Source of the DNA: Basidiobolus meristosporus CBS 931.73
Lineage: Eukaryota; Basidiobolomycota; Basidiobolomycetes; Basidiobolales; Basidiobolaceae
Length of the DNA stretch: 64,000 nt
NCBI GenBank assembly: GCA_002104905.1
Contig: MCFE01000005.1
Coordinates: 62,001-126,000, forward strand
Direction: 5' to 3'
The translations under genes were made by a program, and so were the position numbers. The stretch's first letter is position 1. Each line of letters starts with the position of its first letter. Of the stretch, positions 24,539 to 35,394 are shown one piece after another. The notes under the pieces are model-generated. The model searched no databases. It worked only from the letters and a program-made list of their open reading frames with translations, and was not told the origin of the DNA.

Positions 24539-25633
24539 ACTAAATAATCATATATCACCCTTTACATCGATTAATGAAAAATACTCTGCATTGATTGCGA
24601 CACCATTTTCGACTAGTGAGATTCATAGTTGAGAATTTTCTTTGTACATTTTACATTACAACTCCGCAATAAATCTGTAGTTCTTTTGAATTCAGTACTC
24701 AATCTACACACCTGTTGTGTATGTATATGAATCATGAAATACCACTTACATTTCCAGATTTGATTGGCTGTTGTACTCAGCTACCTTGGCTCCAATTAAG
24801 GAATCCAGTCCAAAAATATCCAAAGCCATTTTTCTTCACCTTGAAGATGCTTCCATTCCGTTATACAGGGGACGTTTTATCTGCTTATAAAAGAAAGGAA
24901 GCGGTACTCTAGAGCCTCACTCATCCCCGCTCAATAGACATTTGAAGCAAGTAAGTACAACTCTGATATACACATGGATTTCATTGATATGATGATTGCT
25001 TGCCGCCCCAGGCGGACATCTTCAATGGCGATAATACAAGCACCAGCCAAAAATCTGAGATCAATTTCCACCTTTTGAATCCATTGTCGAATCTTGAGTT
25101 GGCATTTATTAACTGATTGCTGTTCTAGGCTCCGGAAGTCGCTTCTTGTGCACACGTGTAAATAAAGATCTTTTGAAAAAGTGATTGTTGTCCATGTCTT
25201 TCATGAATTATGTTTCAACCCAACGTAGGTTGCGAGCAGCTGTCGGTATCTTGCAACGGGTTTAAATAATGGTTGGAATGTCGCATTATCCATGTAACGG
25301 AAATAAATATTCCTAAGCACGAGATCTGGTTATTATCTTGGCTGTAATCACCGAAATAAATCTGGCAGTATCAAGAGCAGCATATCGAAAACTAGCGTTT
25401 CGTCTTGAAAATTTTTATGGGAATTAATTTAGGAACTGGATAATCATCTAAAAGAGTCTAAGAAATTGTTTATTCAATGAGCAGTTGTTATTTGGCGTAG
25501 CCTCTTAAGTTCCTCTAGTCGGGTGTATCCTCTGGGACTTTGTTTATTCTACTTATCTCTCTTCTGTTTGACCAAGTCATTTTTCAAAGTTCTGGTTGTT
25601 TCGGGTTAGAGATAGAATTGGTTGAGCTCAACT
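24539..25633. other. Intergenic, no gene recognised
   Basis: About 1.1 kb of AT-rich DNA containing the 3' end of the BEM2-like gene and the promoter of the SIZ/PIAS gene. Only short motif-free frames. Confidence 0.45.
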
Positions 25634-28565
25634 ATGTCTGAACATGAGGTACCTACTTTTGTTTGCTGGCGAGGTTTGATGCCGTTTGATAGTAATCCAT
25701 GTGTTCTTCCTTGGCACCACTCCTTAGTATCTCGTGAAACGCTGTATACCTTTACTGCTCGTGAACCAATTGAAAGCCTGCATACGCAATTTCAACGAAA
25801 TCACTGGTTCTCATCTTCGAATAAGTGGAAACAAGGGTGAGCTGATTCAAAGGATTCAACAATTCGTAGAAGAGAAGCATTATCAGGGAAACGATGAAGA
25901 GTACGATCTTGTAAAACAAATCGTGTTGAATCATTTCGGAAGGTATCTCTATTAGTCTTTGCCATTTCTTTCTTAATACAACAAACATGGTTTAACCCTC
26001 CTATTCCCGTAGAGCTTTGCCCGCATTTGAACGTTCAGGTTCTGTAACCAATACCACACCTACAAAAGCCAACACGCCTCAGCGATCTCGGGAGAATAAT
26101 GCTCTAAACGGAGGGATCGGGTTTCCCAATCTCAATGAATCTGCGCTCCCTTTCAACACATTTGCCAAGAAAAAATCGGCCGAGCTGAGATTCGATTTCA
26201 AACCAAGCCCATTCTACGATGTTATTGAGATGATATCTGAAATCAAAGTATGTCATGGTATGTTTTCTTCCTATACGATTCGTTTGTCTGTAGGGTACAT
26301 GCAACGTACTTATATTGCTTATTCATCAGAGGTGCAAGAAAAAGCTTCTTTAGTTTGCCTTGACTTTCAATTGAAGAAGCATCACATCTCTCAACTCCAG
26401 CAGCAGAGGTGAGTGCACTCATACGGCAGAGGAGAGTAGCGCTTTTCATATTAATCACCATCCCCTAGCTTGAACTTTGGTATAATGTTGTTTGGATGTG
26501 CATACGATGAGTCAAAAGTTGACATGTCGGCCTCTCCAGTGCTTGTGGAATTCCCTCAGATGTGTGAAGTCAAGGTTAATACAGCGGTATTACAAGCGGT
26601 ATGTTGAATAACGTGCGTGCAGGTGCATGATCGCCCTTGCTAATGTATGTCCACAGAGTCTGCGGGGCCTAAAAAATCAACCAGGAACAGTTAACCCTCC
26701 AGATATCACAGAGCTTTGTCGGCTGGATGCGTATTACTCCAATAAGATTGATTTTATGTATGCCAATACGTCAAAGGTAAATCGTCCATTGGTTTGAGGT
26801 TTTGCGATGCATCCAATTGAACCCCACTTTTCTATAGAAATACGCTCTTATGGTTGAGATAGTGAAGAAGCACTCAGTGGATTCTTTAATCAACATTATC
26901 AAGGAAACTAGACGGATGTCGAAAGAAGAAGTGTTGCAAAGAAGTAAGTGAGCACAGGGTTGTCTTACATGGAATGCCATCTAACTTAGTCTCCTCAACC
27001 TAGTCAAGCGTGAGAACGAGGACGCTGACATTATAGCCACCTCAAGTATTGTATCTCTGAAGTGTCCGGTAACCTTTGTTTCTTATCATCCCTGCTACGA
27101 AGACCTGTAGCTTATCTTGTTTTTGAGATCATAGTTGAGTTATCAGAGGATCAAGTTGCCATGTCGGTCGACACTATGCCCTCATATTCAATGCTTTGAT
27201 GGTGTCACATTTTTCAAGATGAACGAACAAACGCCGACGTGGACTTGTCCGACGTGTAACCGTTCCCTAGAGCCATGGGACACCATTGTTGTTGATGGGT
27301 TTGTACATCTAGACTTGATACAGCATATCTCAATGCAGGGCTAACCAGCGTATGAATAGTTATTTTGAAGACATTCTTCAAAGAGTTCCCGAAGATATTG
27401 AAAGTATCGTCGTAGAGCCCAATGGGGATTGGTCCATCCAGGAGAATAAGAGCGCGAACGTGTTAGATTCGGACTCCAGATCTGTAGATTCTCTGTCGAA
27501 TTCCAGCGAGCCACCAGCCACTGGAACCAAAAAACGCAAGGTCGAAGTTATAGATTTGACATTGGATAGCGAAAGCGAAGGTGAAGAGGAAACCCACAAA
27601 AGGCTAAAGCGTTCCGAGAGCGTCTCTGCGTCTATAGCACCATTGAGTGGGCGATTTCCCAACCTTTCGGAGATTGCTATCTCTAATCAGATCGCACCTA
27701 GCGTGGAATCGCGGTCCTCCATGATGTATCCGATTCGCGGCTCAGAAATGGAGGCTTACCGAATCAATCCAATAGAGAATTCCGCCTCAGAGGAACCGGG
27801 AATCTTCCCAGGCAGACATGGTACTGTATTTCGTTGGGATCGACTTTGTTGCATCTGGTTACTTACCCTTCAGTTTCGGATGATCCAGAAAACCGAGATA
27901 ACCTGAATGAAAGCATACGAGGGATCACCTCCATGGCGATATCTTCCCCAATTCCAAGCTCTGGATTGGGCTATCTTTATAATACACACACGCCCAATCT
28001 CCAGTTGACTGCTCCGTTTGTTCCGCCCAAGAGCACCATGGCCCATGTTCAATCGAGGAGTGAGCATGTAACCCCAGAGAATTCACTCCCATTTGTGGAT
28101 TCTCGAAGTCTTTCTCCCAACGCGCCTCCCCCATCGTCTGTAGCTCTCAGAAGAACCCCGGCGGATCAGATGCAGATCGAGAGGCTATCGCCGTTGGCTT
28201 ACGGAGACAACAATTACGATCACGCCGCTTACAATTCCCATAGATACAGTTCTAATCCTCTTCCTCAGGTCGCTGATTACAGACCGGTCACTTCTTACAT
28301 GCCCGACGTTTCCAGGTATCAGCCGCCGAAATACTACCCGCAGATGATGCCACCAGAGAATATCAGGAGTTCCTCGCATTACTCTGATCGTTCTCGGGAA
28401 AACTCTATATTTAAGATGCCTGAGGAGCAGTTTCCATCCCAATATTCACGTTCCAGGCATCGCCAATTGCCTGAACAATACCACTTCAGCCGACCAGAAG
28501 GTAGGGATATAAACCAAGACCCAGAAGAACACCACAATCGCGAATATGCGTCATATTCACATTAG
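25634..28565 (+). CDS. SIZ1: SIZ/PIAS-type SUMO E3 ligase
   Basis: Ten exons: 25634-25648, 25728-25942, 26013-26408, 26469-26598, 26657-26776, 26838-26943, 27004-27068, 27135-27298, 27360-27820, 27874-28565; 787 aa. A SAP DNA-binding domain (LKACIRNFNEITG ... GNKGELIQRI) lies near residues 15-50, a PINIT domain follows (about 120-290), then the SP-RING: LPCRSTLCPHIQCFDGVTFF with the later pair TWTCPTCNR, which recruits the SUMO-loaded E2 Ubc9. After it comes a SUMO-interacting-motif-like VEVIDLTLDSESE and a long disordered tail. The first exon encodes only five residues. A 36-nt stretch (26258-26293) has GT and AG ends but no stop and could be a mini-intron; I kept it coding. The enzyme modifies nuclear substrates, including septins and PCNA in yeast. 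Confidence 0.92.
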
Positions 28566-28924
28566 CCATTCTCCCCACATAATAATCATTGGCCCATCGA
28601 AGAGTTTCGTATTTATTATAGAATAACTGTTAGAACGCCCCGCACTTCCAATTTTCCACACCACCCTATCCACCTCGATTCGCGCAAATATCTTTTTTAC
28701 CAACATTTCTTGTATAGTAATCTTCCCTCCTTTCCCTCTTGAAAATGAACAAAAAAGCCCGGACCCTTGCTAAGATGTTTGCAACTTATTTAAGCGACCA
28801 GTTGTATAGTTCAGCCATCTAATCAACAAAATCCACATAAATTCCCTTTTTTGTATCACAAGGATTTATTCAGTCCCCACTACCAATGGTGTTGGTAGCG
28901 AACACTCGGGGGGACACCGGGGAG
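28566..28924. other. Convergent intergenic region
   Basis: The 3' ends of the SIZ gene (plus) and the isomerase gene (minus) face each other here. AT-rich stretches around 28700-28860 probably carry both polyadenylation regions. Confidence 0.4.
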
Positions 28925-29657
28925 TCAATGCTCTAATTGATGAATTTTCTCGATTCTGACCGAATGGTATTGCCCCAAAAACTCTGTGTCCAGAAAGGCG
29001 TCAAGGATTTCCTTGGCCACATCCGGGCCTGTGGAGCGCGATCCAACTGCCAATATATTGGCGTCATTATGCTAATTTAAGGGTTAAATGGTGGAATTTC
29101 CCAGTAAGTTGTATGGATCTCCTTACCTGGCGACTCAAAACAGCTGTGTAATGATCATGGCATAAAGCGCATCGTGCGCCTCCTACCTTGTTGGCAGCGA
29201 TGGACATGCCAATACCAGTGCCGCATACCAGTAGACCAGCTCTGATTTCTGTGACGAACTGGATTAGTAAGCAAACTCTCAAAGTGTCCGAGAAATCTAT
29301 TATCACCAGAGTCTGAGGTGCTTTCGGTTACTTTCTTCGCTACTTGGGCTGCATAGTCAGGATAGTCGCACTGAGTATTCCATTAACGCTACAATTAGCA
29401 GGCGAAACCTCTGCATGGTCGGAATAACCACATACCTTCGTTTCCTCATCTGAAATGCCTAAATCTTCTACCTTGAATTTATCCCCACTACGTGTTTCCT
29501 TCAGGTAATCGACCAATTTCTTTTTCAAAGGAAACCCTGCACCGGCAAATATTGGGTAAATATTGGTTACCAAGGCTGTGGTGTGTTAGCTGTGTTTGTG
29601 TGTACCTGCATGGTCGGAGCCAACATAAAGCGTAACTGTTTGGCTTGATACAGACAT
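28925..29657 (-). CDS. rpiB: Ribose-5-phosphate isomerase B (RpiB/LacAB family)
   Basis: Five exons on the minus strand: 29657-29606, 29536-29436, 29370-29307, 29248-29127, 29071-28925; 161 aa, the usual RpiB length. Seen: the substrate-loop start GSDHAGFPLKK, the catalytic-cysteine segment [27 protein letters not shown], and [15 protein letters not shown]. RpiB interconverts ribulose-5-phosphate and ribose-5-phosphate in the cytosolic pentose phosphate pathway; relatives act on allose- or galactose-6-phosphate. Many fungi use the unrelated RpiA (Rki1) for this step, so RpiB may be additional or serve a different sugar phosphate. All junctions keep phase. Confidence 0.92.
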
Positions 29658-30087
29658 GGTTGATGAAGTCAATCCGATGGGTGTGCTTTGTTAAATATGT
29701 ATGAATCTATACTCAATCATATCCAGCTTACGTGTTACATGAATCATACAGGGTCACTGGTCATAGAATAGGAAACAATATGGGCGTTTAGCTGGGTTAG
29801 ACAGGATATATCTTTATGTAATAGAAGTGTGTGAAGCGGCGGATTGCATTTTTTTGGGTTTTCTTTCTAAAGTCAATGATAGAAAATATCCGACTGGCAC
29901 ATAAGACGGGTAAATTAAGTCATAAACGGAAGGGATGCTGAAGAGTTTATAAGGGAAACTCTAGGTTTTTTGTGCAAAAGATAAGACAATCAGCTATGTA
30001 GAGAAAATAGATAGTCAAGTAACTACAGGCGCTACAACTGGTTGGCCAGCATTCAAAAAGTAGTTACAATATAGGTGACTGCTTTGC
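29658..30087. other. Intergenic between rpiB and Rab5 genes
   Basis: 430 bp holding the promoter of rpiB and the 3' flank of the Rab gene, both on the minus strand. No further features. Confidence 0.4.
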
Positions 30088-31097
30088 TTAGCAAGCACAT
30101 CCGGTGCCGGTATCTCTGCCAGCAACCCCGTTGTTACGAAGATCAACCCTGCCATTACCTGCCCCAGCAGCACCTGGGCGTGTGCGTGACATGGCTAAAA
30201 TGTGTTCAAGTGGGATTTTCTTGGCTAATATAAGGGAGGGAAAGTAAGTTTTCGGCAGTCAAGAGTCGTATCGCGTATCAGAAAGTGAGCTTACCAATCT
30301 CCGTAAAGACTTCGTTGACACCCTCGCCAGTTTTCGCACTGGTTTCAAAGAACAATAGCCCTGCTTCGTTAGCATATGCGCTAGCTTCTTCAGTTGACAC
30401 TTCCCTTGTGCTTTGCTCGCCAGCATTGGACTCTTCCTCGTTATCTTCTTGCTCTACTTCTTCAGATGAAGCCAAATCGGCTTTGTTACCTGCAAGAGCG
30501 ATGACGATGTTGGGATTGGCTTGACGTTGGAGTTCCTTTACCCAAGATTTGGCCTTGTCCAAAGAAGCCTATATTACATCTGATGAGTAGCTCGCTACGC
30601 GAAGATTGAATTATGGAGAGTGGAAGCTACCGCTTTAGTGATGTCATATACAACTACGGCAGCCTGTGCATTACGATAATACATGGGAGCTAGAGAGTGG
30701 AATCTTTCTTGACCAGCGGTATCCCAGATTTCAAACTTTATCACTTTATCCTCCAAGCGACATTTCTGTGTCAGGAAAGCGGCTAAAAAGGGGTAGTCAT
30801 CCGTTTTAGTGATGAGAAGAAAGCAAAGAAAAGCAAAAGGGATGCCAACCTCCAATGGTGGGCTCTTTGTTTTCTTGAAATTCGTTGTTTACAAAACGCA
30901 ATACCAAACTAGATTTTCCTACCGCCGCCTCGCCTGAAGAGATAAAACAGGATGAACAAAGGGGAAATGGGTCCACTGTCAAATTCTCTCTACTTACCTA
31001 ACAATACAAGTTTTACTTGAACTGGCTTATTGTTGCTTGTAACATTGGGGGTTGAGGGGGCATCATTTTCGGTTTGTGAGGGTACAGGGGAGGACAT
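30088..31097 (-). CDS. VPS21: Rab5-family GTPase (Vps21/Ypt5-like)
   Basis: Five exons on the minus strand: 31097-30998, 30933-30850, 30782-30631, 30568-30295, 30224-30088; 248 aa. It has the P-loop GEAAVGKSS (about residues 34-42), the Rab5 switch [15 protein letters not shown], switch [20 protein letters not shown], the guanine-specificity motif GNKADL (139-144), SAK near ETSAKTG, and a C-terminal CAC for double geranylgeranylation. It regulates homotypic early endosome fusion. Unusual is an acidic insert of about 25 residues ([19 protein letters not shown]) directly after GNKADL, which makes the protein longer than most Rab5 members. Splice sites have good consensus and consistent phase. 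Confidence 0.93.
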
Positions 31098-31916
31098 GGT
31101 TTTATGGGAGTGCTTTAACACAGGAGGCGAAAAGAGAGGAGACTTTTGAAGGAGAAGGGCTTAACAAATATATATGGGACTGCTAGGTGGGATATGAGAG
31201 TTAGCAAAGAAGTTGAAGATGAAGGATGTTTTGAGCTTAGATATTCTAACGAGACGTCAGATGATCACGCTGAGGATATATATCCATATAATCGAAAATA
31301 ATGAAATCAGGAAATATTACATATTGAAATCGATAGAACGATGATTAAGCTAGTGAGTGGTGCTGACCTATTAACCCAAGCTACACATTAGTGCATCCAT
31401 TATGGCGCTGATATTAACTAACCCGGTGTGGAATTATTCAACATTTGGCCATTGGATCCCATGATGCATCGGAACCCCCACTCCAGTACATCCAAACATA
31501 TGTCTCTTTCTGTAAAATAAAGCGACTCCCCTTGAGCACAATGGGCCTGCATCCACCTTGGGAATATTTAAACAAACTTGGTTAAATCAAGAATAAATCA
31601 TCTACCTTAGTCAAGCTGGGAAGTGATGAACAGATGAAAAAAAAGGCGATGATTGTTTTTTTGCATTCACGTGATCGAGTTGAGCCCACCAACAGAGAGA
31701 GTGATAAAACTATGACATTCTCGGTAAGAGGTTTCCTCCTTTTCAAAGAGTGGATTGATATTCCTGAGAGGAAGGATAAAGTAAGTGTACATAATGATCA
31801 AAGATGCGACAATTAAGCAACCACAACAATGAAATACTCAGCCTATAGATGCATCCAAACCCATGACGCCATCCATCCATCGATGCTAACGGATTTCTCT
31901 TTGCTCTTTCATAGCC
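31098..31916. other. Divergent promoter region, Rab5 and RPS7
   Basis: 819 bp between the start codons of two divergent genes. It includes pyrimidine-rich stretches just before the RPS7 start (about 31890-31915). A 60-codon frame at 31634-31816 has no recognisable features and is not called. Confidence 0.4.
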
Positions 31917-32557
31917 ATGTCTGCCGCTAACAAGATTGTCAAGCCAGCTGGCGCCGCCCCTGCTGATGAGACCGAACTTTTGGTCGCCCAAGCTCTCTTT
32001 GACTTGGAAAACAACGTTCCTGAATTGAAGAAGGAGCTCCGTCCTATTCAAATCTCTGCTGCCAAAGAAGTAAATAGTGATTATAGAGTCTTGACGAGTG
32101 AACGTTCATTAAATCGGTTGTCTAGGTTGAAATCGGTGGTGGTAAGAAGGCTATTGTTGTCTTCATCCCTGTTACCTTGTACAAGGCTTTCAGCAAGGTC
32201 CAACAACGCCTTACTCGCGAGCTTGAGAAGAAGTTCTCTGATCGTCATGTTGTCTTCATTGCTCAACGTCGTATCATGCGCAAGCCTACTCGTCGCAGCC
32301 GCGCCAAGCAAGCTCGCCCCAGATCTCGTACCTTGACTGCTGTTCACGAGAAGATTCTTGATGACATCGTCTACCCTACCGAGATTGTTGGCAAGCGTAC
32401 CCGCGTCAAGGTTGACGGCAGCAAGACCATCAAGGTCTTCCTTGATAACAAGGATGCTGGTTCCCTCGAGTACAAGCTCGATACCTTCTCCGGTGTCTAC
32501 AAGAAGTTGACCGGCAAGGATGTTGTCTTCGAATTCCCAGCCAACCAACTCGAATAA
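31917..32557 (+). CDS. RPS7: 40S ribosomal protein S7 (eS7)
   Basis: Two exons, 31917-32069 and 32126-32557; 194 aa, the usual eS7 length. Family hallmarks include [19 protein letters not shown] across the splice junction, [31 protein letters not shown] and a basic [16 protein letters not shown] segment followed by VHEKILDD. It is a structural protein of the small subunit needed for 18S rRNA maturation. Codon use is visibly biased to C-ending codons (GTC, AAG, CGT), as expected of a highly expressed gene. It converges on KRI1. Confidence 0.97.
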
Positions 32558-32767
32558 ATTTCTTCCTAGAAGTGGTAAATACTTGACGATTAAGTATCTA
32601 TCTTAATTTTCTGTTATGGCTGGTGTTGTTATATAACCCTCCTTCCACATTCACATCCCATCTGTTATAATAAACCAGTTCAACTCTACTCATGGTTATA
32701 TACATGTTTTATTCTATTTCGTTTAGAGAACGGGGAAATTATGAGAATAATTAGTATGCAAGCGTGG

Positions 32768-35062
32768 TCAACCTTGGTGCTGAATCTTTTTTCTGAATTC
32801 GCGAATTCTCTTCTTCTTGGAGTACTTCTTGATGTCTGCTTCCTGTTTGTCGGCAGGTCGATAGCTGGAAAAGTGGCGTGGTTAATATGGGCTCTGAAAT
32901 GGTATAACATGGAACAAATACATACGGAGCAAGCTTCTTGAGTGACACAAAGTCGTTCAAGTCCTTCTCGTCAGCCATCAAAATCTCAACAGGATCCAAC
33001 CCGAATGATGAAGGCTTGACTTGGTGGTATTTGAAGCGGGTAGGCAAGTCGCCAACCATATCCTCGTAGTCCAATTGATAATAGTCATCGAGGTATTCAT
33101 CCATGGATCTCTTGTTGGATTTCTTGTCCTTGCCCTTCTTGGGCTTGGCTTCCTCAAAGTGTTCGCCACCTGGAAGATAATCTGCATCCATGATAAAGTC
33201 ATCCTCCTCCACATTGGCAGGTTCTTTTCCTTTCTTGTTTTTCTTGCCCTTCTTTGGCTCCTCAACAGGCTCTTCGGTCACAATATCGCTAATGTCTATG
33301 TCGTCATCGAACACTGGCTTCTTGTTGTCCTCAGCGTCGTAATAGGTGTCATTGAACAAGGTACCCATCTTCTCATCGTGCTTGTTAGGATCAAACTCTC
33401 CGTCAAGATCGACGTCATCAAAGCCAACGTTGTTGTTGCCAGTGATCTCTTGAATCTTCTTGAGTTTCTCAAAGATCTCTTGCTTCTTGAGATTCTTGAG
33501 ACGCTTGAGTTCCTCCATCTTCTTGAGCTTCTCTTCCTTCTTGCGCTCTTGTACAGCGAGACGCTTCTCCTTTCTTCTGTTGTCCTTTCTAATGGCCAAA
33601 TACTAGGTTAGTGGATTCGATGGAGCCCTCGAATTATTGTATGTTTACCTTCTGACGGAGTTCTCAATATTTCTGGCATGTGTGACGATATCGGTACTAC
33701 CCCTATAATGGAATTAGGTTATCATGCAAGCGAACACATTTAAAGATCCGCTGAACCACATACTCTTCTTCGAATCTATGATTGTAGCTACTCTCAAATC
33801 TATCAGCGGCCTCTACTGCTTCTTCATCCTCATCCTCCTCGACAATCTCCTGATATGTAGGAACCCTTGTGTTCTTCTTATCAATCCAACCACGGCTTAA
33901 AATGTATCTGAGGAGTTCCAAGTTAATATCTTTTTGTCTGCAAATCTGCCATGGTTTTGACTTACTCCATAAGGAATGCTTCGTCAGGATTTACTTGAGG
34001 GTTCTCTTTGTAGTTTTGCCACTCTTGGAATGCTTTGCCGTCGTTGGAGCCAGCCTACAAAGGGTACCAGATGAATATCTGATATTGAATACGAAATTGT
34101 CGCTATATCATTACCGCCATGCTTTCCAACAAAAAGCGCTTGTAGTCTTCCTCCTCGGCATCGATTTCTTCCTTTGTTTTGGCACGTTGAGTGAAGAAGC
34201 TGTCATCGTCCTCATCATCATCATCGCCGAAGGCATTCTTTACAGCATCCTAATTTGCCCGCTTATCAGTTAAACAGTTTCAAAGATAGCAGTAAAGCGG
34301 GATCTCTAACCTTCATTTCTTTCTTCAAGATCTGTTGCTCCTGAACGTGGGTAAGTGGTTTCTCCTCAGATTCGTTGACTACACCACCATCCTCCAGGAG
34401 GACTTTACGATGGTAATCCTTCAAAGTAACGGGCTTTCCAGCGGCCTAAACAAAGTCAGCAGTCAGTTTTGAACCGAAGCAGTCGATTAAACGCGAATTT
34501 ACCTTCAATTGCTTTTGCTTCTCCTCCCACTCTTTCTTCGCCTTTTCAACCTCCTCGGCTTTGACAAAAGCGGTTAGCACCAGTCAGGTATTACTGTGCT
34601 TCATATCATGGGATAGAGTACCTGAGAAGAGATCTTGTTTGGCGTCATAAACCTTAGGATCGCGGTTTCTAATAAGAGTAATGGTCTTCATGATCTGAGC
34701 ATCGACTGCTGGAGTAACTAATTCACCATATTCATCCTCCTCTTCAGAGGTGTCGTCGTCATCATCGTCGTCATCACCCCCAGTGAAGGTGAATTCCCCG
34801 TCGTCTTTAATGCCGTAGCGCTTTTTTCTCTCAGCGATCTTTTGCAGACGTTCCTCGTCAATGCCCTCAACATCGCCATATTTATCACGAACTGTGTATG
34901 TCAGGAAAGAAAGGCATAGTCAGCAAAAAGTAGGCTTGGTCTGGAAAAGCTGTTGAGCAACGATACTGTACGAATGGACAATTCCTCCGCCTTTTTCTTT
35001 TCTTCGTATTTCTGGGCGAAATTTTCGTTGATGGTTAAAGTAAACTCTTCGTCAGACTCCAT
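32768..35062 (-). CDS. KRI1: KRI1-like 40S ribosome biogenesis factor
   Basis: Ten exons on the minus strand: 35062-34972, 34891-34622, 34558-34503, 34445-34311, 34249-34115, 34054-33966, 33907-33764, 33702-33649, 33588-32926, 32864-32768; 577 aa (yeast Kri1 is about 590). It starts MESDEEFTLTINENFAQKYE, passes a long acidic tract, and contains KPVTLKDYHRKVLLED, the conserved PDEAFLMEYILSRGW, and RRKDNRRKEKR followed by a charged coiled-coil. It ends with the C-terminal block KKLAPYR ... KYSKKKRIREFRKK. Kri1 is a nucleolar partner of Krr1 in early pre-40S processing. It is convergent with RPS7, about 210 bp apart. Confidence 0.92.
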
Positions 35063-35394
35063 GGCCACTAATTTACGCTTCTCTTGAATCAACTAAAGTG
35101 GTACTCGAGTAGACAGATTCCTGCTGAACCTTGACAAAAAACTTCCACTCTCGACGGACTGCTTTTCTCTACATCCTTTTTTTTCTTTTCTTTTCCTCAC
35201 GTTTCCTTTTGCGATCTCGAATTTTTGGTGGTATCCATCCCATTCCGTGGCGATCTCATTGGTGGTATGGAAAAAATTTTAATCATGTTCTATGAATTGG
35301 ATTGGATTTTTAGATTAACATAAACAATGCTTGGATGTGTGTGACTACAGGTATATTGGATATGTAAGATGAATGTAATGGGACTGTTCGTAGC
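35063..35394. other. Intergenic between KRI1 and the DUF647 gene
   Basis: 332 bp with the KRI1 promoter (minus strand) and the 3' end of the DUF647 gene. A T-rich, C-containing tract at about 35160-35210 lies upstream of KRI1 and may be a promoter element. Confidence 0.4.

Noticed and set aside
31634-31816. 60-codon frame between Rab5 and RPS7
   Set aside because: Lies in a divergent promoter region and lacks recognisable features.
32081-32548. 155-codon minus frame opposite RPS7
   Set aside because: Antisense of a strongly codon-biased ribosomal protein gene, which suppresses stops on the other strand.
33021-33611. 196-codon plus-strand frame opposite KRI1
   Set aside because: Mirror of the Lys/Glu-rich KRI1 coding strand, giving a Leu/Phe-rich artefact that looks like membrane protein; KRI1 has clear family motifs and splice structure.
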